From Streptomyces bathyalis (GTDB lineage: Bacteria > Actinomycetota > Actinomycetes > Streptomycetales > Streptomycetaceae), in the NCBI RefSeq assembly GCF_015910445.1, contig NZ_CP048882.1, positions 6,507,501 through 6,571,500 on the forward strand: a stretch of 64,000 nucleotides of DNA, given 5' to 3'. This document shows, piece by piece, positions 1 through 7,714 of this stretch; positions within the stretch are counted from its first letter, which is position 1, and each line of letters starts with the position of its first letter. Position numbers and translations under genes: made by a program. The notes beneath the pieces are model-generated. The model made no database searches and was not told where the DNA came from. It was given only the letters and a program-made list of their open reading frames with translations.

Positions 1-154
1 CTCACAAGGCAGTTGACGTCCCAGATGTGATCGACACGTAAACCCCGACGCATAGGTCTTCACAGTCGGGGCACCCAACACACCCTCCGCAGGTTCGAGC
101 GGTGAGACCTGGAACACAGGACTGCAACCCGGCCTCAGGGAAAGGGGTGAGAGC
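1..154 (+). promoter_or_regulatory. Leader region upstream of the gas-vesicle cluster
   Basis: This gene-free stretch precedes gvpO. It contains a hairpin with 7-bp arms CCCCGAC (43-49) and GTCGGGG (65-71) around a 15-nt loop, which could be the terminator of a gene to the left or a 5' leader structure. A TTGACG hexamer at 13-18 could be a -35 element, but no convincing -10 box follows at the usual spacing. The ribosome site AAAGGGG lies 8-9 nt before the ATG at 155. Confidence 0.3.
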
Positions 155-601
155 ATGGCGACATCGGGTGACAAAGACAGCAAAGAGAGCAAAACGCAGC
201 AGGCGAGCCGACGGCAGCCAAGTCGGCAGCAGGCGAACGCAGATCAGAAGCAGGAACGGGGCGGCAGCGCCGACCGGAGCGAGCGGCAGAGCAGCAACGC
301 CGAGCAGAAGCAGGGGCGTTACGGCAGCAGCCCGAACGGACGGGTTCCGATAGCGGAGGCCATGCGTCTCGCGGCCGGGCAGCTCGCCGAACTCCTTCAG
401 TGCGAACCCGCTTCCGTCTCTTCGGTCAAGGCCACGGACGGAGGCTGGAGGGCCGACGTCGAGGTGGTCGAGGTGGAACGCATCCCCGAGACCACCAGCG
501 TGATGGGTTCCTACCGCGTCGAGCTGGACGGCCAGGGAAATCTGCTCGGTTACGAGCGCACCCGCCGCTACGCGCGCGGTCAGATCGATCAGCGGAAGTG
601 A
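155..601 (+). CDS. gvpO: Gas vesicle protein GvpO
   Basis: This 148-aa protein has a low-complexity, Gln/Lys/Arg-rich N-terminal half (about residues 1-65). A compact C-terminal domain follows (about 66-148), beginning in the helix with AMRLAAGQLAELL and ending in the strand-rich segment with YRVELDGQGNLLGYERTRRY. The C-terminal part fits the GvpO family, an accessory protein in halophilic and actinobacterial gas-vesicle clusters whose role in vesicle assembly is poorly defined. It is the first gene of the cluster, with gvpA following after 77 nt. The ATG is preceded by AAAGGGG. The disordered charged N-terminal extension is specific to the actinobacterial form. Confidence 0.85.
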   Translation: MATSGDKDSKESKTQQASRRQPSRQQANADQKQERGGSADRSERQSSNAEQKQGRYGSSPNGRVPIAEAMRLAAGQLAELLQCEPASVSSVKATDGGWRADVEVVEVERIPETTSVMGSYRVELDGQGNLLGYERTRRYARGQIDQRK

Positions 602-678
602 TCCCGGCGCGATCCTTGGCAACTGATTGCGGACCGGCGGTCCCCGCCTGCAATGCCATCCCGAAAGGATGATTGAAC

Positions 679-1128
679 GTGACGGTAGTTGCGCAGACGA
701 CTCAATCCCAGCCGAACACCGGTTCCGGCGGGGGAAATCTCTACGACATCCTCGAACTGATCCTGGACCGCGGTCTCGTCATCGACGCGTTCGTACGGGT
801 CTCTCTCGTCGGCATCGAGATACTCAAGATCGATGTCCGTGTCGTCGTCGCCAGCGTGGACACCTACCTGCGCTTCGCCGAGGCCTGCAACAGGCTGGAC
901 CTCGAGGCCGGGCGCAAGGCCCCCACCCAGCTCACCGAGATCGTGGGCGACGCCACGGAGAGCGGCGCGAAGGGCAAGTCCAAGGGTGCGCTGACCGGTG
1001 CAGTCGAGGCATTCAGCGAGTCCTTCCAGAGGGGACGCGACGGCGACGAGGAAGAGCGTGAGCGGGAGCCGAGGAAGGCCAGCGCCTCGTCCGGCAGCCG
1101 TCGCACCACCCGTCGCAAGGAGGACTGA
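679..1128 (+). CDS. gvpA: Gas vesicle structural protein GvpA with long charged C-terminal extension
   Basis: This is the main shell protein of gas vesicles. GTG at 679 is chosen because AAAGGA (664-669) sits 9 nt upstream; an in-frame TTG at 673 is less likely. Residues about 16-75 are the canonical GvpA core, with LYDILELILDRGLVIDAFVR and VSLVGIEILKIDVRVVVASV, matching the family helix-strand-strand-helix fold. The remaining roughly 75 residues are a charged Lys/Glu/Arg/Ser-rich tail absent from cyanobacterial and halobacterial GvpA, whose usual length is about 70-80 aa. Two further family members, gvpJ and gvpS, lie in the same cluster. Streptomycete GvpA is not known to form visible vesicles. 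Confidence 0.93.
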   Translation: MTVVAQTTQSQPNTGSGGGNLYDILELILDRGLVIDAFVRVSLVGIEILKIDVRVVVASVDTYLRFAEACNRLDLEAGRKAPTQLTEIVGDATESGAKGKSKGALTGAVEAFSESFQRGRDGDEEEREREPRKASASSGSRRTTRRKED

Positions 1129-1133
1129 GGCCG

Positions 1134-1847
1134 GTGTCGACCTACATCTACGCGATCACGTCCGCCGACCATCCGCAGAACCTGCAGGGGCTCAGCGGCG
1201 TCGGGTCTCCGGCAGGATCGCTGCGTACGGTCAAGTCGAATGCCCTGAGCGCCGTGGTCAGCGACGCTCCCGGAGACCTGCGTGCCAAGCGCCGTGATCT
1301 CGCCGCGCACCAGGCCGTCCTGGAGCAGCTGATGGCGGACGGTGCGACGCTGCCGATGCGCTTCGGTCTCGTCGGTCCCGACGACGGGGCCGTGGAGACC
1401 GTGCTGGAGGAGAACCAGGACAGTTACGCGGAGCGGCTCTCGGAGCTCGACGGCTGCGTGGAGTACAACCTCAAGGCGGCCCGCGAGGAGGACGACCTGC
1501 TGCGCGAGATCGTCGCCGGATCCGAGGAGATCCAGCGTCTGCGCGAGGTCACCAAGGACCACCCGGAGGCCCAGGGCGAGAAGATGCGGCTCGGCGAGCT
1601 GGTCTCGGGCGAGGTTCAGGCCCGTCACGAGGCCGAGGGCACGGACCTGTTGGAGCGGTTGTCCGGCGGCGCCCAGCGCCACGCGGTCGCCGAGCCCACG
1701 GAGGCGCACTTCCTCAACGCCTCGTTCCTGGTGCGGCGGGAGGACGCGGCTGCCTTCGCACAGGCCGTTCACGAGGAGGCCGAGCGCAGGGGCGACGCCT
1801 ACTCCCTCAACCTCCACGGCCCACTGCCCCCGTACAGCTTCGTCTGA
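1134..1847 (+). CDS. gvpF: Gas vesicle protein GvpF (GvpL/GvpF family)
   Basis: This 237-aa GvpL/GvpF-family protein starts MSTYIYAIT, has the central segment LPMRFGLV and ends with LHGPLPPYSFV, all conserved landmarks of the family. GvpF is a minor vesicle component; its homologues bind GvpA monomers and are thought to act in early assembly. The GTG start at 1134 follows AAGGAGGA (1118-1125) and lies 5 nt after the gvpA stop, so the two genes are very probably co-transcribed. A second family member, gvpL, lies further down the cluster. Confidence 0.93.
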   Translation: MSTYIYAITSADHPQNLQGLSGVGSPAGSLRTVKSNALSAVVSDAPGDLRAKRRDLAAHQAVLEQLMADGATLPMRFGLVGPDDGAVETVLEENQDSYAERLSELDGCVEYNLKAAREEDDLLREIVAGSEEIQRLREVTKDHPEAQGEKMRLGELVSGEVQARHEAEGTDLLERLSGGAQRHAVAEPTEAHFLNASFLVRREDAAAFAQAVHEEAERRGDAYSLNLHGPLPPYSFV

Positions 1848-1869
1848 CACGTGACCGGAGGGCCTGAGC

Positions 1870-2127
1870 ATGGGCCTCATCACACAACTGCTGACCCTGC
1901 CGCTCGCCCCGGTGCGCGGAGCGCTGTGGGTCATGGACCAGGTCGTTCTCACCGCTGAGCGGCAGTACTACGACCCGGAACCCGTGCGCCGGCAGCTCGC
2001 CGAGCTGGAGCAGGAACTGCTCGACGGCCGCATCACGGAGGAGGAGTTCGACCGGGTCGAGGACGAGCTCCTGGACGAGCTGGAGTGGCGTAAGGCCTGG
2101 CAGCGACAACATCAGGAGCGCTCATGA
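1870..2127 (+). CDS. gvpG: Gas vesicle protein GvpG
   Basis: This small 85-aa protein fits GvpG: a hydrophobic N terminus (MGLITQLLTLPLAPVRGALW) is followed by a highly charged helical segment rich in Glu/Asp (about residues 45-78). GvpG is an accessory protein conserved in gas-vesicle clusters and is thought to work with GvpF/GvpL during nucleation. GGAGGG is placed well before the ATG at 1870. It lies 22 nt after gvpF and 52 nt before gvpY. Confidence 0.88.
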   Translation: MGLITQLLTLPLAPVRGALWVMDQVVLTAERQYYDPEPVRRQLAELEQELLDGRITEEEFDRVEDELLDELEWRKAWQRQHQERS

Positions 2128-2179
2128 CTGCTCCGAGACCCCCGTCGGGATCGACGGGGAGACGGAAGGTGACCGGAAG

Positions 2180-2857
2180 ATGATGAACAACAGCAAGATA
2201 GGACTGGCGCTCGTGGGGGGTTACCTCCTTGGGCGCACCAGGAAGGCCAAAATGGCCATCGGCCTGGGCATGTTCCTGGCCGGCAAGAAGCTCAACATCA
2301 ACCCGCAGCAGCTGGTCAAGATGGTGGCGGACTCGCCCGTCGTCGGTCAGCTGAGCGACCAGGTCCGCAAGGATCTGGTCGACAACACCAAGTCCGCACT
2401 GACCTCGGCGGTCACCCAGCGGGCCGGCAGCATCGCCGACACCCTCCACGAGCGCACGCTCGACATGAACGATCCTTCGCGGCGCGCGAAGCGGTCCGAG
2501 GGTGCCGAGGGCTCCGAGGACGGCGAGGAGCGCGCCGAGGAAAGCCGCGACGAGCGCGATGAGCGTGATGAACGCGACGAGCGTGAGGAGCGCGAGGAGC
2601 GGCCCAGGGCACGCAAGACCGCTGCCGCGAGCGGCAGGACCGCGAAGACCGCAAGGACCGCCAGGTCCACCGGGAGCTCCGCTTCCGCCAGCGGCAAGCC
2701 GGCGCCCGCCCGCCGCAGCAGCGGCTCGGGAGGCGGTGCCCGCAAGACGGCCTCCTCCGGCACGCGCAAGGCCACCGGCGGCACGCGCAAGACCGCCGCG
2801 AAGACCGCGTCGGGTGGCGCGCGAAAGGTGACCAGCCGAGGAGGCGGCAATGGCTGA
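2180..2857 (+). CDS. gvpY: Gas vesicle cluster protein GvpY, histone-H1-like basic tail
   Basis: This 225-aa protein occupies the gvpY position of the Streptomyces gene order. Residues about 1-95 form a hydrophobic/amphipathic region (LALVGGYLLGRTRKAKMAIG). Next comes a charged stretch built on DER repeats (about 115-145). The last roughly 80 residues are almost entirely Lys/Ala/Thr/Ser/Gly/Arg, with repeated RKTA and RKAT units, like histone H1 tails. ATG codons at 2180 and 2183 are both possible. Its end overlaps the gvpZ start by 8 nt, implying coupling. No function is established. The strongly basic tail contrasts with the acidic tail of the next protein. Confidence 0.7.
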   Translation: MMNNSKIGLALVGGYLLGRTRKAKMAIGLGMFLAGKKLNINPQQLVKMVADSPVVGQLSDQVRKDLVDNTKSALTSAVTQRAGSIADTLHERTLDMNDPSRRAKRSEGAEGSEDGEERAEESRDERDERDERDEREEREERPRARKTAAASGRTAKTARTARSTGSSASASGKPAPARRSSGSGGGARKTASSGTRKATGGTRKTAAKTASGGARKVTSRGGGNG

Positions 2858-3983
2858 CTCTGCTCTGAGCAAGTTCAAGGACGATCTGGCGAACGACCCG
2901 GCCACCGACCGCCTCAAGCAGGAGCTGCAGTCCTATCTGCAGGCCCGCGCCGTCAAGGCCGTGTCGGGACTGGGCAGCAAGCTGGGCGAGGGCGTCGGCA
3001 AGCTGGCCGACCCCGGCGCGGGTCCGAGCGCCCTCATGGGCAGCCTCGCCAAGGGCGGCCAGGCGCTGAGCGAGGGCAAGTCCCCCGCGCAGGCCGCCAT
3101 GACGGCGGGCACCTCGCACATGAAGGAAATGGTCAAGGACAAGGTCAAGGGTTTGTTCGGCAAGGGCAAGGGCAAGAGCGGCGGCGGCAAGTCCAAGAGC
3201 GTGACGATCGTCGAGGACATCGACGTGGGCGTGCCGGTTCGCGAGGCGTACGACCAGTGGACGCAGTTCCAGGAGTTCAGCAGCTTCGCCAAGGGTGTCG
3301 TCAGCGTCGAGAAGTCCGACGACACCAGCAGCAACTGGAAGGTGAAGGTCGCCAAGTCCACGCGGAGCCTCAAGGCCAACGTCACGGAGCAGATCCCTGA
3401 CGAGCGCATCAGCTGGACGACCGACGGGGCCAAGGGCACTGTCAAGGGTGTCGTGACCTTCCACAAGATCACCGACAACCTGACGCGTGTGCTGCTGGTC
3501 CTGGAGTACTTCCCCGGCGGCTTCTTCGAGAAGACCGGCAACATCTGGCGGGCACAGGGCCGCCGGGCACGGCTGGACCTGAAGCTGTACCGCAAGTTCA
3601 TCATGATGCGGGGCGAGGCCACCGACGGCTGGCGTGGTGAGATCCGGGACGGAGAGGTCGTCGTCGAGCACGAGGACGCCGTCGAGGAGGAAGAGCGCGC
3701 CGAGGCCGAGTCGGAGAACTCGGAGGACCCCGAGGCCGAGGCGGAGGCCGACGACGAGGACCGTCCCTCCGGCGAGGTGGACGAGGACGAAGAGGCCGAG
3801 GGCGAGTACGACGAGGACGAGGAGCCCGAAGCCGAGTACGAGGGAGAAGAGGAAGACGCGGAGGTGGACCCCGAGGGCGAGTACGAGGAGGAGCTCGAAC
3901 CCGAGGAGGAATACGAGGAGGAAGAGGCGGAAGACGCCGAGGAAGACGAGCGTGGCCGCCGAACCGTCTCCGCCGGCCGCTGA
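2850..3983 (+). CDS. gvpZ: Gas vesicle cluster protein GvpZ: SRPBCC domain with polyacidic tail
   Basis: This 377-aa protein has three parts. Residues 1-110 are an Ala/Gly/Lys-rich helical region. Residues about 112-255 are an SRPBCC (START-like, polyketide cyclase/COQ10-like) domain, recognisable from VTIVEDIDVGVPVREAYDQW and the helix with GFFEKTGNIWRAQGRRARLD. Residues about 270-365 are almost uninterrupted Glu/Asp. SRPBCC domains bind hydrophobic ligands; here the ligand and role are unknown. The gene overlaps gvpY by 8 nt, and gvpJ follows after 45 nt. The acidic tail could pair with the basic GvpY tail (inference). Confidence 0.75.
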   Translation: MADSALSKFKDDLANDPATDRLKQELQSYLQARAVKAVSGLGSKLGEGVGKLADPGAGPSALMGSLAKGGQALSEGKSPAQAAMTAGTSHMKEMVKDKVKGLFGKGKGKSGGGKSKSVTIVEDIDVGVPVREAYDQWTQFQEFSSFAKGVVSVEKSDDTSSNWKVKVAKSTRSLKANVTEQIPDERISWTTDGAKGTVKGVVTFHKITDNLTRVLLVLEYFPGGFFEKTGNIWRAQGRRARLDLKLYRKFIMMRGEATDGWRGEIRDGEVVVEHEDAVEEEERAEAESENSEDPEAEAEADDEDRPSGEVDEDEEAEGEYDEDEEPEAEYEGEEEDAEVDPEGEYEEELEPEEEYEEEEAEDAEEDERGRRTVSAGR

Positions 3984-4028
3984 CTGCCCGAAGCAACACT
4001 CCGACTGAGCAGGCAAGGCTGATTCCAC

Positions 4029-4526
4029 GTGTCCGATTCACTGGCCGGCCGTATGGGACCGACCCCCAGCAGGGCGGTCCCGTACGGCCAGCAAGGTTCC
4101 TCCTCCGCCAACCTGGCGGACATCCTCGAGCGGGTGCTCGACAAGGGCGTCGTCATCGCCGGCGACATCCAGATCAACCTGCTCGACATCGAGCTGCTGA
4201 CGATCAAGCTGCGGCTGCTCGTGGTCTCCGTCGACAAGGCGAAGGAGATGGGGATCGACTGGTGGGAGAACGATCCGTCGCTCTCCTCACGTGCCGCCGT
4301 GCGGTCGCAGCAGTCCGACGCCGCTCTCAACGGCGGCGAGAACCACAATGCCCTGGCCGAGGAGAATGACCGGCTGCGCCGGGAGATCGAACGGCTGCGC
4401 TCGTCCGCGGAACTCCCGGCCGGTGAGGGGACCGGCGAGAGCGGCTCCGCCGGCAAGGGGAGCGCCCGGAAGGGGACCGCCGCACGGCAGAGCGGCGGCG
4501 ACGGCACGCGCAAGCGCGGAAGGTGA
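4029..4526 (+). CDS. gvpJ: Gas vesicle protein GvpJ (GvpA/GvpJ family)
   Basis: This minor shell-type protein of the GvpA family has 165 residues. The core (about residues 28-80) includes LADILERVLDKGVVIAGDIQ and LLDIELLTIKLRLLVVSVDK, followed by GIDWW, which is typical of GvpJ rather than GvpA. After the core comes a Ser/Gly/Lys-rich tail with a short predicted coiled coil (ENDRLRREIERLRSS). GvpJ is an essential minor protein, proposed to act at nucleation or the conical tips. It starts with GTG at 4029. Its TGA lies within a GTGA at 4523-4526 that could couple to a longer gvpL start. Confidence 0.9.
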   Translation: MSDSLAGRMGPTPSRAVPYGQQGSSSANLADILERVLDKGVVIAGDIQINLLDIELLTIKLRLLVVSVDKAKEMGIDWWENDPSLSSRAAVRSQQSDAALNGGENHNALAEENDRLRREIERLRSSAELPAGEGTGESGSAGKGSARKGTAARQSGGDGTRKRGR

Positions 4527-4561
4527 CCGGACTGATGCCGATCCCGGAAGGAGAGCCCGGA

Positions 4562-5428
4562 GTGCCGCAGCACGAGCAGGACGGTGAACGGGCCCGGGTC
4601 CGTTACGTCTTCGCGGTCGGCCGGAGCGGCGAACAGCTCGTGGCCGCGGCCGACGGGCTGGCCGGTCCGTCCGGTTCGCCGGTGCGCACCGTGGACGCCG
4701 GGGAGCTGAGCGCGCTCGTCTCGGATGTCCCGGCGGGCCTGTACGACGAGGCCGGGCTGAAGGCCCAACTGGAGGACATGGAGCGGCTGGAGGCGATGGC
4801 CCGCTCCCACCACGCGGTGGTCGCCACGGCGTACGAGCACACCACGGTGCTGCCCATGCGCCTGGCGACGGTGTACCTCGACGACGGACGGGTCGCGGAG
4901 ATGCTGACCGAGCGGGAAGGCGAGTTCGTCGCCCTGCTCTCCCGGCTGGAGGGCCATGTCGAGTGGGGCGTGAAGGTCTACGCCGACCCCCGCGAGGCAG
5001 CGTCCGGCGCCGCCGCTTCGTCCGACTCCGGTACGGCGGCGCAGGCGTCCGGCAGCCCCGGGCGCGCATACCTCCAGCGGCGCAGGCAGCAGCGCAGCAC
5101 GCACCGCGACACCTACCGGGCCGCCGGGGCGGTGGGCGAACGCGTGACGGCGCTCGCGGACGGCATCGCCACGGCCAAGGTCGCGCACCGGCCGCAGCAG
5201 GGCGAACTGGCCTCCGGGCCGGGAGAGAACATCGCCAACGACGCCTATCTGGTTCCGGCGGCGCGCAGCGACGACTTCAGGGCCGCGATCGGCGGTCTCG
5301 CAGAGGACGTCCCGGGTGTCCGTGTCGTGCTGACGGGGCCGTGGGCGCCGTACTCGTTCGCGACGCCGCCCTCAACGGCCTCGGCACAGCGGCCTCAGCA
5401 CGCGGGAACCGCCGACGATGGAACCTGA
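4562..5428 (+). CDS. gvpL: Gas vesicle protein GvpL (GvpL/GvpF family)
   Basis: This is the second GvpL/GvpF-family protein, with RVRYVFAVG near the N terminus, LPMRLATVY in the middle and VLTGPWAPYSFA near the C terminus. Start choice: GTG at 4562 has GGAAGGAG 8 nt upstream and gives 288 aa. An ATG at 4535 and a GTG at 4523 overlapping the gvpJ stop are in-frame alternatives giving up to 301 aa. A Ser/Gly/Gln-rich linker (about residues 150-185) interrupts the two halves. The role is accessory in vesicle assembly, probably paired with GvpF. It overlaps gvpS by 11 nt. Confidence 0.9.
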   Translation: MPQHEQDGERARVRYVFAVGRSGEQLVAAADGLAGPSGSPVRTVDAGELSALVSDVPAGLYDEAGLKAQLEDMERLEAMARSHHAVVATAYEHTTVLPMRLATVYLDDGRVAEMLTEREGEFVALLSRLEGHVEWGVKVYADPREAASGAAASSDSGTAAQASGSPGRAYLQRRRQQRSTHRDTYRAAGAVGERVTALADGIATAKVAHRPQQGELASGPGENIANDAYLVPAARSDDFRAAIGGLAEDVPGVRVVLTGPWAPYSFATPPSTASAQRPQHAGTADDGT

Positions 5429-5687
5429 ACTGCCCGGCAGCGGCTTCGCCGACGCTGTCGCAGCGGGCACCCGCTCGGCCTCGGACGGCTTCGGCGAGGG
5501 CATGGCCGAGGAGAACGGACTGGCCGGCCGCCAGGTCGCCCTCATCGACCTGCTGGACCGGCTGCTGTCGGGCGGCGCCGTGCTGACCGGTGACCTCGTG
5601 CTGTCCATCGCGGACGTCGACCTGGTGCGCATCAACCTGCGCGCCGTCATCCACTCGGTCACCCCCGACGACCCGGCGCCGTGGTGA
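5418..5687 (+). CDS. gvpS: Gas vesicle protein GvpS (GvpA/GvpJ family)
   Basis: This 89-aa GvpA-family protein is the third in the cluster. The core (about residues 38-80) reads VALIDLLDRLLSGGAVLTGD then LSIADVDLVRINLRAVIHSV, preserving the hydrophobic pattern but diverging from GvpA, for example SIADVDLVRI in place of SLVGIEILKI. A roughly 35-residue variable N terminus precedes it. The ATG lies inside the end of gvpL (11-nt overlap) and the stop is shared with the gvpK start, so translation is tightly coupled. GvpS is presumed to be a minor shell or nucleation component. Confidence 0.85.
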   Translation: MEPELPGSGFADAVAAGTRSASDGFGEGMAEENGLAGRQVALIDLLDRLLSGGAVLTGDLVLSIADVDLVRINLRAVIHSVTPDDPAPW

Positions 5688-6265
5688 GCGCGGACGCGCC
5701 GGGCGCCGGTGGGGGACGGCACGGACCGGCGGACCGGACCGACAGGACGGACGGACAGCCAGGCATGACGAGCGAGCCCGGGCCCGCGAGCGGGCCCCAG
5801 CACGAACCCCGGCCCAAGCCGGAGCCCGAGGCCGAACGCGGGCCCGCGCGGCCGGAGTCGGGCAAGCCACCGGCGGGGCTGCCGGACGGCGTCGCACTGG
5901 ACGACGTGGCGCGCTCGGCGGCCCGCGCGTTCGAGTTGCTGCCCGCCGGACCGGACGAACACAGCCCCCGCGGCGACGGCAGACTGGCCCAGCGGCTGCG
6001 CACGGACCCGGACTCGGTCGAGCGCGACCTGATGAAACTCGTGCTGACGATCGTGGAGTTGCTGCGTCAGCTCATGGAACGCACCGCCCTGAACAGGGTC
6101 GACCAGGGTGACCTGAGCGAGGACCAGGAGGAGCGGATCGGCATGACGCTGATGATCCTCCATGAGCGCATGACCGAGTTGTGCGAGCGCTACGGGCTGA
6201 CGATGGAGGACCTCAACCTCGATCTGGGGCCGCTCGGTTCGCTCCTGCCGCGCCAGGACGGATAG
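5684..6265 (+). CDS. gvpK: Gas vesicle protein GvpK
   Basis: The C-terminal two thirds (from LDDVARSAARAFELL to the end) is a clear GvpK domain, with RDLMKLVLTIVELLRQLMER and the ending YGLTMEDLNLDLGPLGSLL. The N-terminal 65 residues are Pro/Glu/Gly-rich and probably disordered. GTG at 5684 is chosen because it forms a GTGA overlap with the gvpS stop (193 aa). GTG at 5681 and ATG at 5765 are alternatives, the latter still keeping the whole domain. GvpK is a conserved accessory protein found in most vesicle clusters. This is the last recognisable gvp gene. Confidence 0.9.
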   Translation: MSADAPGAGGGRHGPADRTDRTDGQPGMTSEPGPASGPQHEPRPKPEPEAERGPARPESGKPPAGLPDGVALDDVARSAARAFELLPAGPDEHSPRGDGRLAQRLRTDPDSVERDLMKLVLTIVELLRQLMERTALNRVDQGDLSEDQEERIGMTLMILHERMTELCERYGLTMEDLNLDLGPLGSLLPRQDG

Positions 6266-6394
6266 TCGCCGCGCTTCCGCTGCACCCGTGAACTGCTGTG
6301 CGCGCTCGGTCGCGTCGGCAGAGCGGCGTTCGCCCGGCAAGGACGCGCACAGTATCCACACCGAATGTTTCAAGCCGCCACACACGGCAACTCG

Positions 6395-6826
6395 ATGGCC
6401 ATGACTGAGAACGGCAAGACCTCAAGCAACGCAGGAAGGGCCGCAGCCAGCACCAAGAAGCCCGCTGCCGCAGGGGAGAAGGCGGACCGTGGCATCACCA
6501 AGGCCGCGGAGAAGACAAGTTCGGCCACCCACTCGGTGGGGAACGCCGTCGAGGGCGGTGGCCGCAGCTTCGGCGATGCCACCAGGCGTGCGGGCCATGT
6601 CGCGAGCAGGAGTGCCGAGGCCGGGCGCCAGAAGCTGGTCTCCGCATCCAGCACCGCCGCGACAGCGGCGTCCGCGACGTGGACCGTGGTGAAGAACCGC
6701 AAGGCCGTCGCGGCCGGTGTCGGCACCGGGGCGATCACGGCTGTCGCCGCGTCCTTCGCGGCCGGCCGCTACTCGGCCAAGCGCAGGACGGGCCCGTTCA
6801 CGAGGCTCACCGGCGGACGGCTGTAG
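6395..6826 (+). CDS. Small unknown Ala/Lys-rich protein after the gvp cluster
   Basis: This is an unrecognised protein of about 143 aa. Residues 1-100 are Ala/Ser/Lys/Gly-rich and probably form amphipathic helices resembling phasin-like or histone-like low-complexity proteins. Near the C terminus a Gly/Ala segment (AAGVGTGAITAVAASFAAG, about 110-130) could span or insert in a membrane, followed by basic RYSAKRRTGPFTRLTGGRL. ATG codons at 6365, 6395 and 6401 are in frame, none with a strong ribosome site. It lies 130 nt after gvpK on the same strand and ends just before the terminator, so it may be a last member of the transcript, but a link to gas vesicles is only inferred. Confidence 0.55.
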   Translation: MAMTENGKTSSNAGRAAASTKKPAAAGEKADRGITKAAEKTSSATHSVGNAVEGGGRSFGDATRRAGHVASRSAEAGRQKLVSASSTAATAASATWTVVKNRKAVAAGVGTGAITAVAASFAAGRYSAKRRTGPFTRLTGGRL

Positions 6827-6853
6827 AACTCGCCGTGCGGCTGAGCGTCAGCT

Positions 6854-6897
6854 CACCCGGCAGGCGCCTGGCAGGGCAGGCGGGCGCCTGCCGGGTG
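6854..6897. terminator. Strong bidirectional hairpin terminator
   Basis: There are perfect 15-bp inverted repeats, CACCCGGCAGGCGCC (6854-6868) and GGCGCCTGCCGGGTG (6883-6897), with a 14-nt loop. It sits between the + strand gene ending at 6826 and the - strand gene ending at 6941, as expected for a terminator shared by convergent transcripts. Confidence 0.85.
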
Positions 6898-6940
6898 CAC
6901 CAGATCCACCGTCAGCACGGCCGGGCCTGACCGGGCGCTC

Positions 6941-7714
6941 TCAGGTGGCGGTCAGGTATCCCGCCAAGTCCCGTGCGGGCTGGGGGATTTCACCGAAGTC
7001 CTCGTCGTCGTCCAGCACGGGAAGCCGGTGGATGACGGCCTCCAGCGCGCTCGGCAGGCGGGGATGTCCGCCCTCGTGGCACACGCTCAGCAGCCCGTGC
7101 CGCACCCCGTCCGGCAGGAGGGGGCGCGCGGACCGCCGCTGCGGTGCCCCCGGCCCCGGCGCGTCGGCCGTGCGTGCGCGCTGCGCCAGGCGGGCCGACT
7201 GGGCGCGCCAGTACCCGGCGTCGCGGAACTCCCCGTGCTTCCGGTGGTGGAGGCACAGACAGAAGGCGGCGGTCCTGGAACCGCCGCCGGCGGCGAACTG
7301 CCACCAGAACTGGGCCGCTTCGCGGTAGCGCGCCAGATGCAGCAGACACGCGAACACCAGCGCACCCTCCGGTGCGATGGACTCCTGGTCGTCGACCAGA
7401 CGCGTCAGACTTGCCGCCGCCTCCGGGGCGTTGATGACGAGGCTGACCGCCAAGTCCAGGTCGTGGGCGGCCTGTTCGCACTCGGTCGGGTAATGACGCG
7501 CAGGTACCGCCGCCGGGTCCGCGGGGGGCGCGGCGGCCTCCGCGGCAGTGCCAAAAGCCGCGGGAGCCGGTGAATCTCCGGCTCCCGTTCCCGCGATGCC
7601 CGCGAGCACCCGCTCGCGCACCGCGGCCACATCGCCCTCGTCGTAGTCGTCGGCGAGCACCTCCGCGCCGCTCAACAGCGCGTCGATGGTGCGGTGTTCG
7701 TACCTCCCCCGCAT
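6941..7714 (-). CDS. Unknown protein coupled to a sigma-factor-like gene
   Basis: This 257-aa soluble protein is not recognised. The N terminus (RTIDALLSGAEVLADDYDEGDVAAVRERVLAGI) is helical and acidic. The middle and C-terminal parts (about 85-230) are helical, with pairs such as FACLLHLARYREAAQFWWQFAAGGG and FCLCLHHRKHGEFRDAGYWR, suggesting a TPR-like repeat fold. No transmembrane segment or zinc-binding anti-sigma motif is seen. Its ATG shares one base with the stop of the upstream sigma-like gene (TGATG at 7716-7712), so the two products are probably made together. A role as partner or effector of that regulator is an inference. Confidence 0.6.
   Translation of the reverse strand: MRGRYEHRTIDALLSGAEVLADDYDEGDVAAVRERVLAGIAGTGAGDSPAPAAFGTAAEAAAPPADPAAVPARHYPTECEQAAHDLDLAVSLVINAPEAAASLTRLVDDQESIAPEGALVFACLLHLARYREAAQFWWQFAAGGGSRTAAFCLCLHHRKHGEFRDAGYWRAQSARLAQRARTADAPGPGAPQRRSARPLLPDGVRHGLLSVCHEGGHPRLPSALEAVIHRLPVLDDDEDFGEIPQPARDLAGYLTAT

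Noticed and set aside
2..622. A long minus-strand open frame opposite gvpO
   Set aside because: It is a high-GC shadow of gvpO; it has no ribosome site or family resemblance.
2412..5188. Very long minus-strand open frames (538 and 751 aa) opposite gvpY-gvpL
   Set aside because: Ser/Pro/Leu/Arg-rich translations mirror the codon bias of the real + strand genes.
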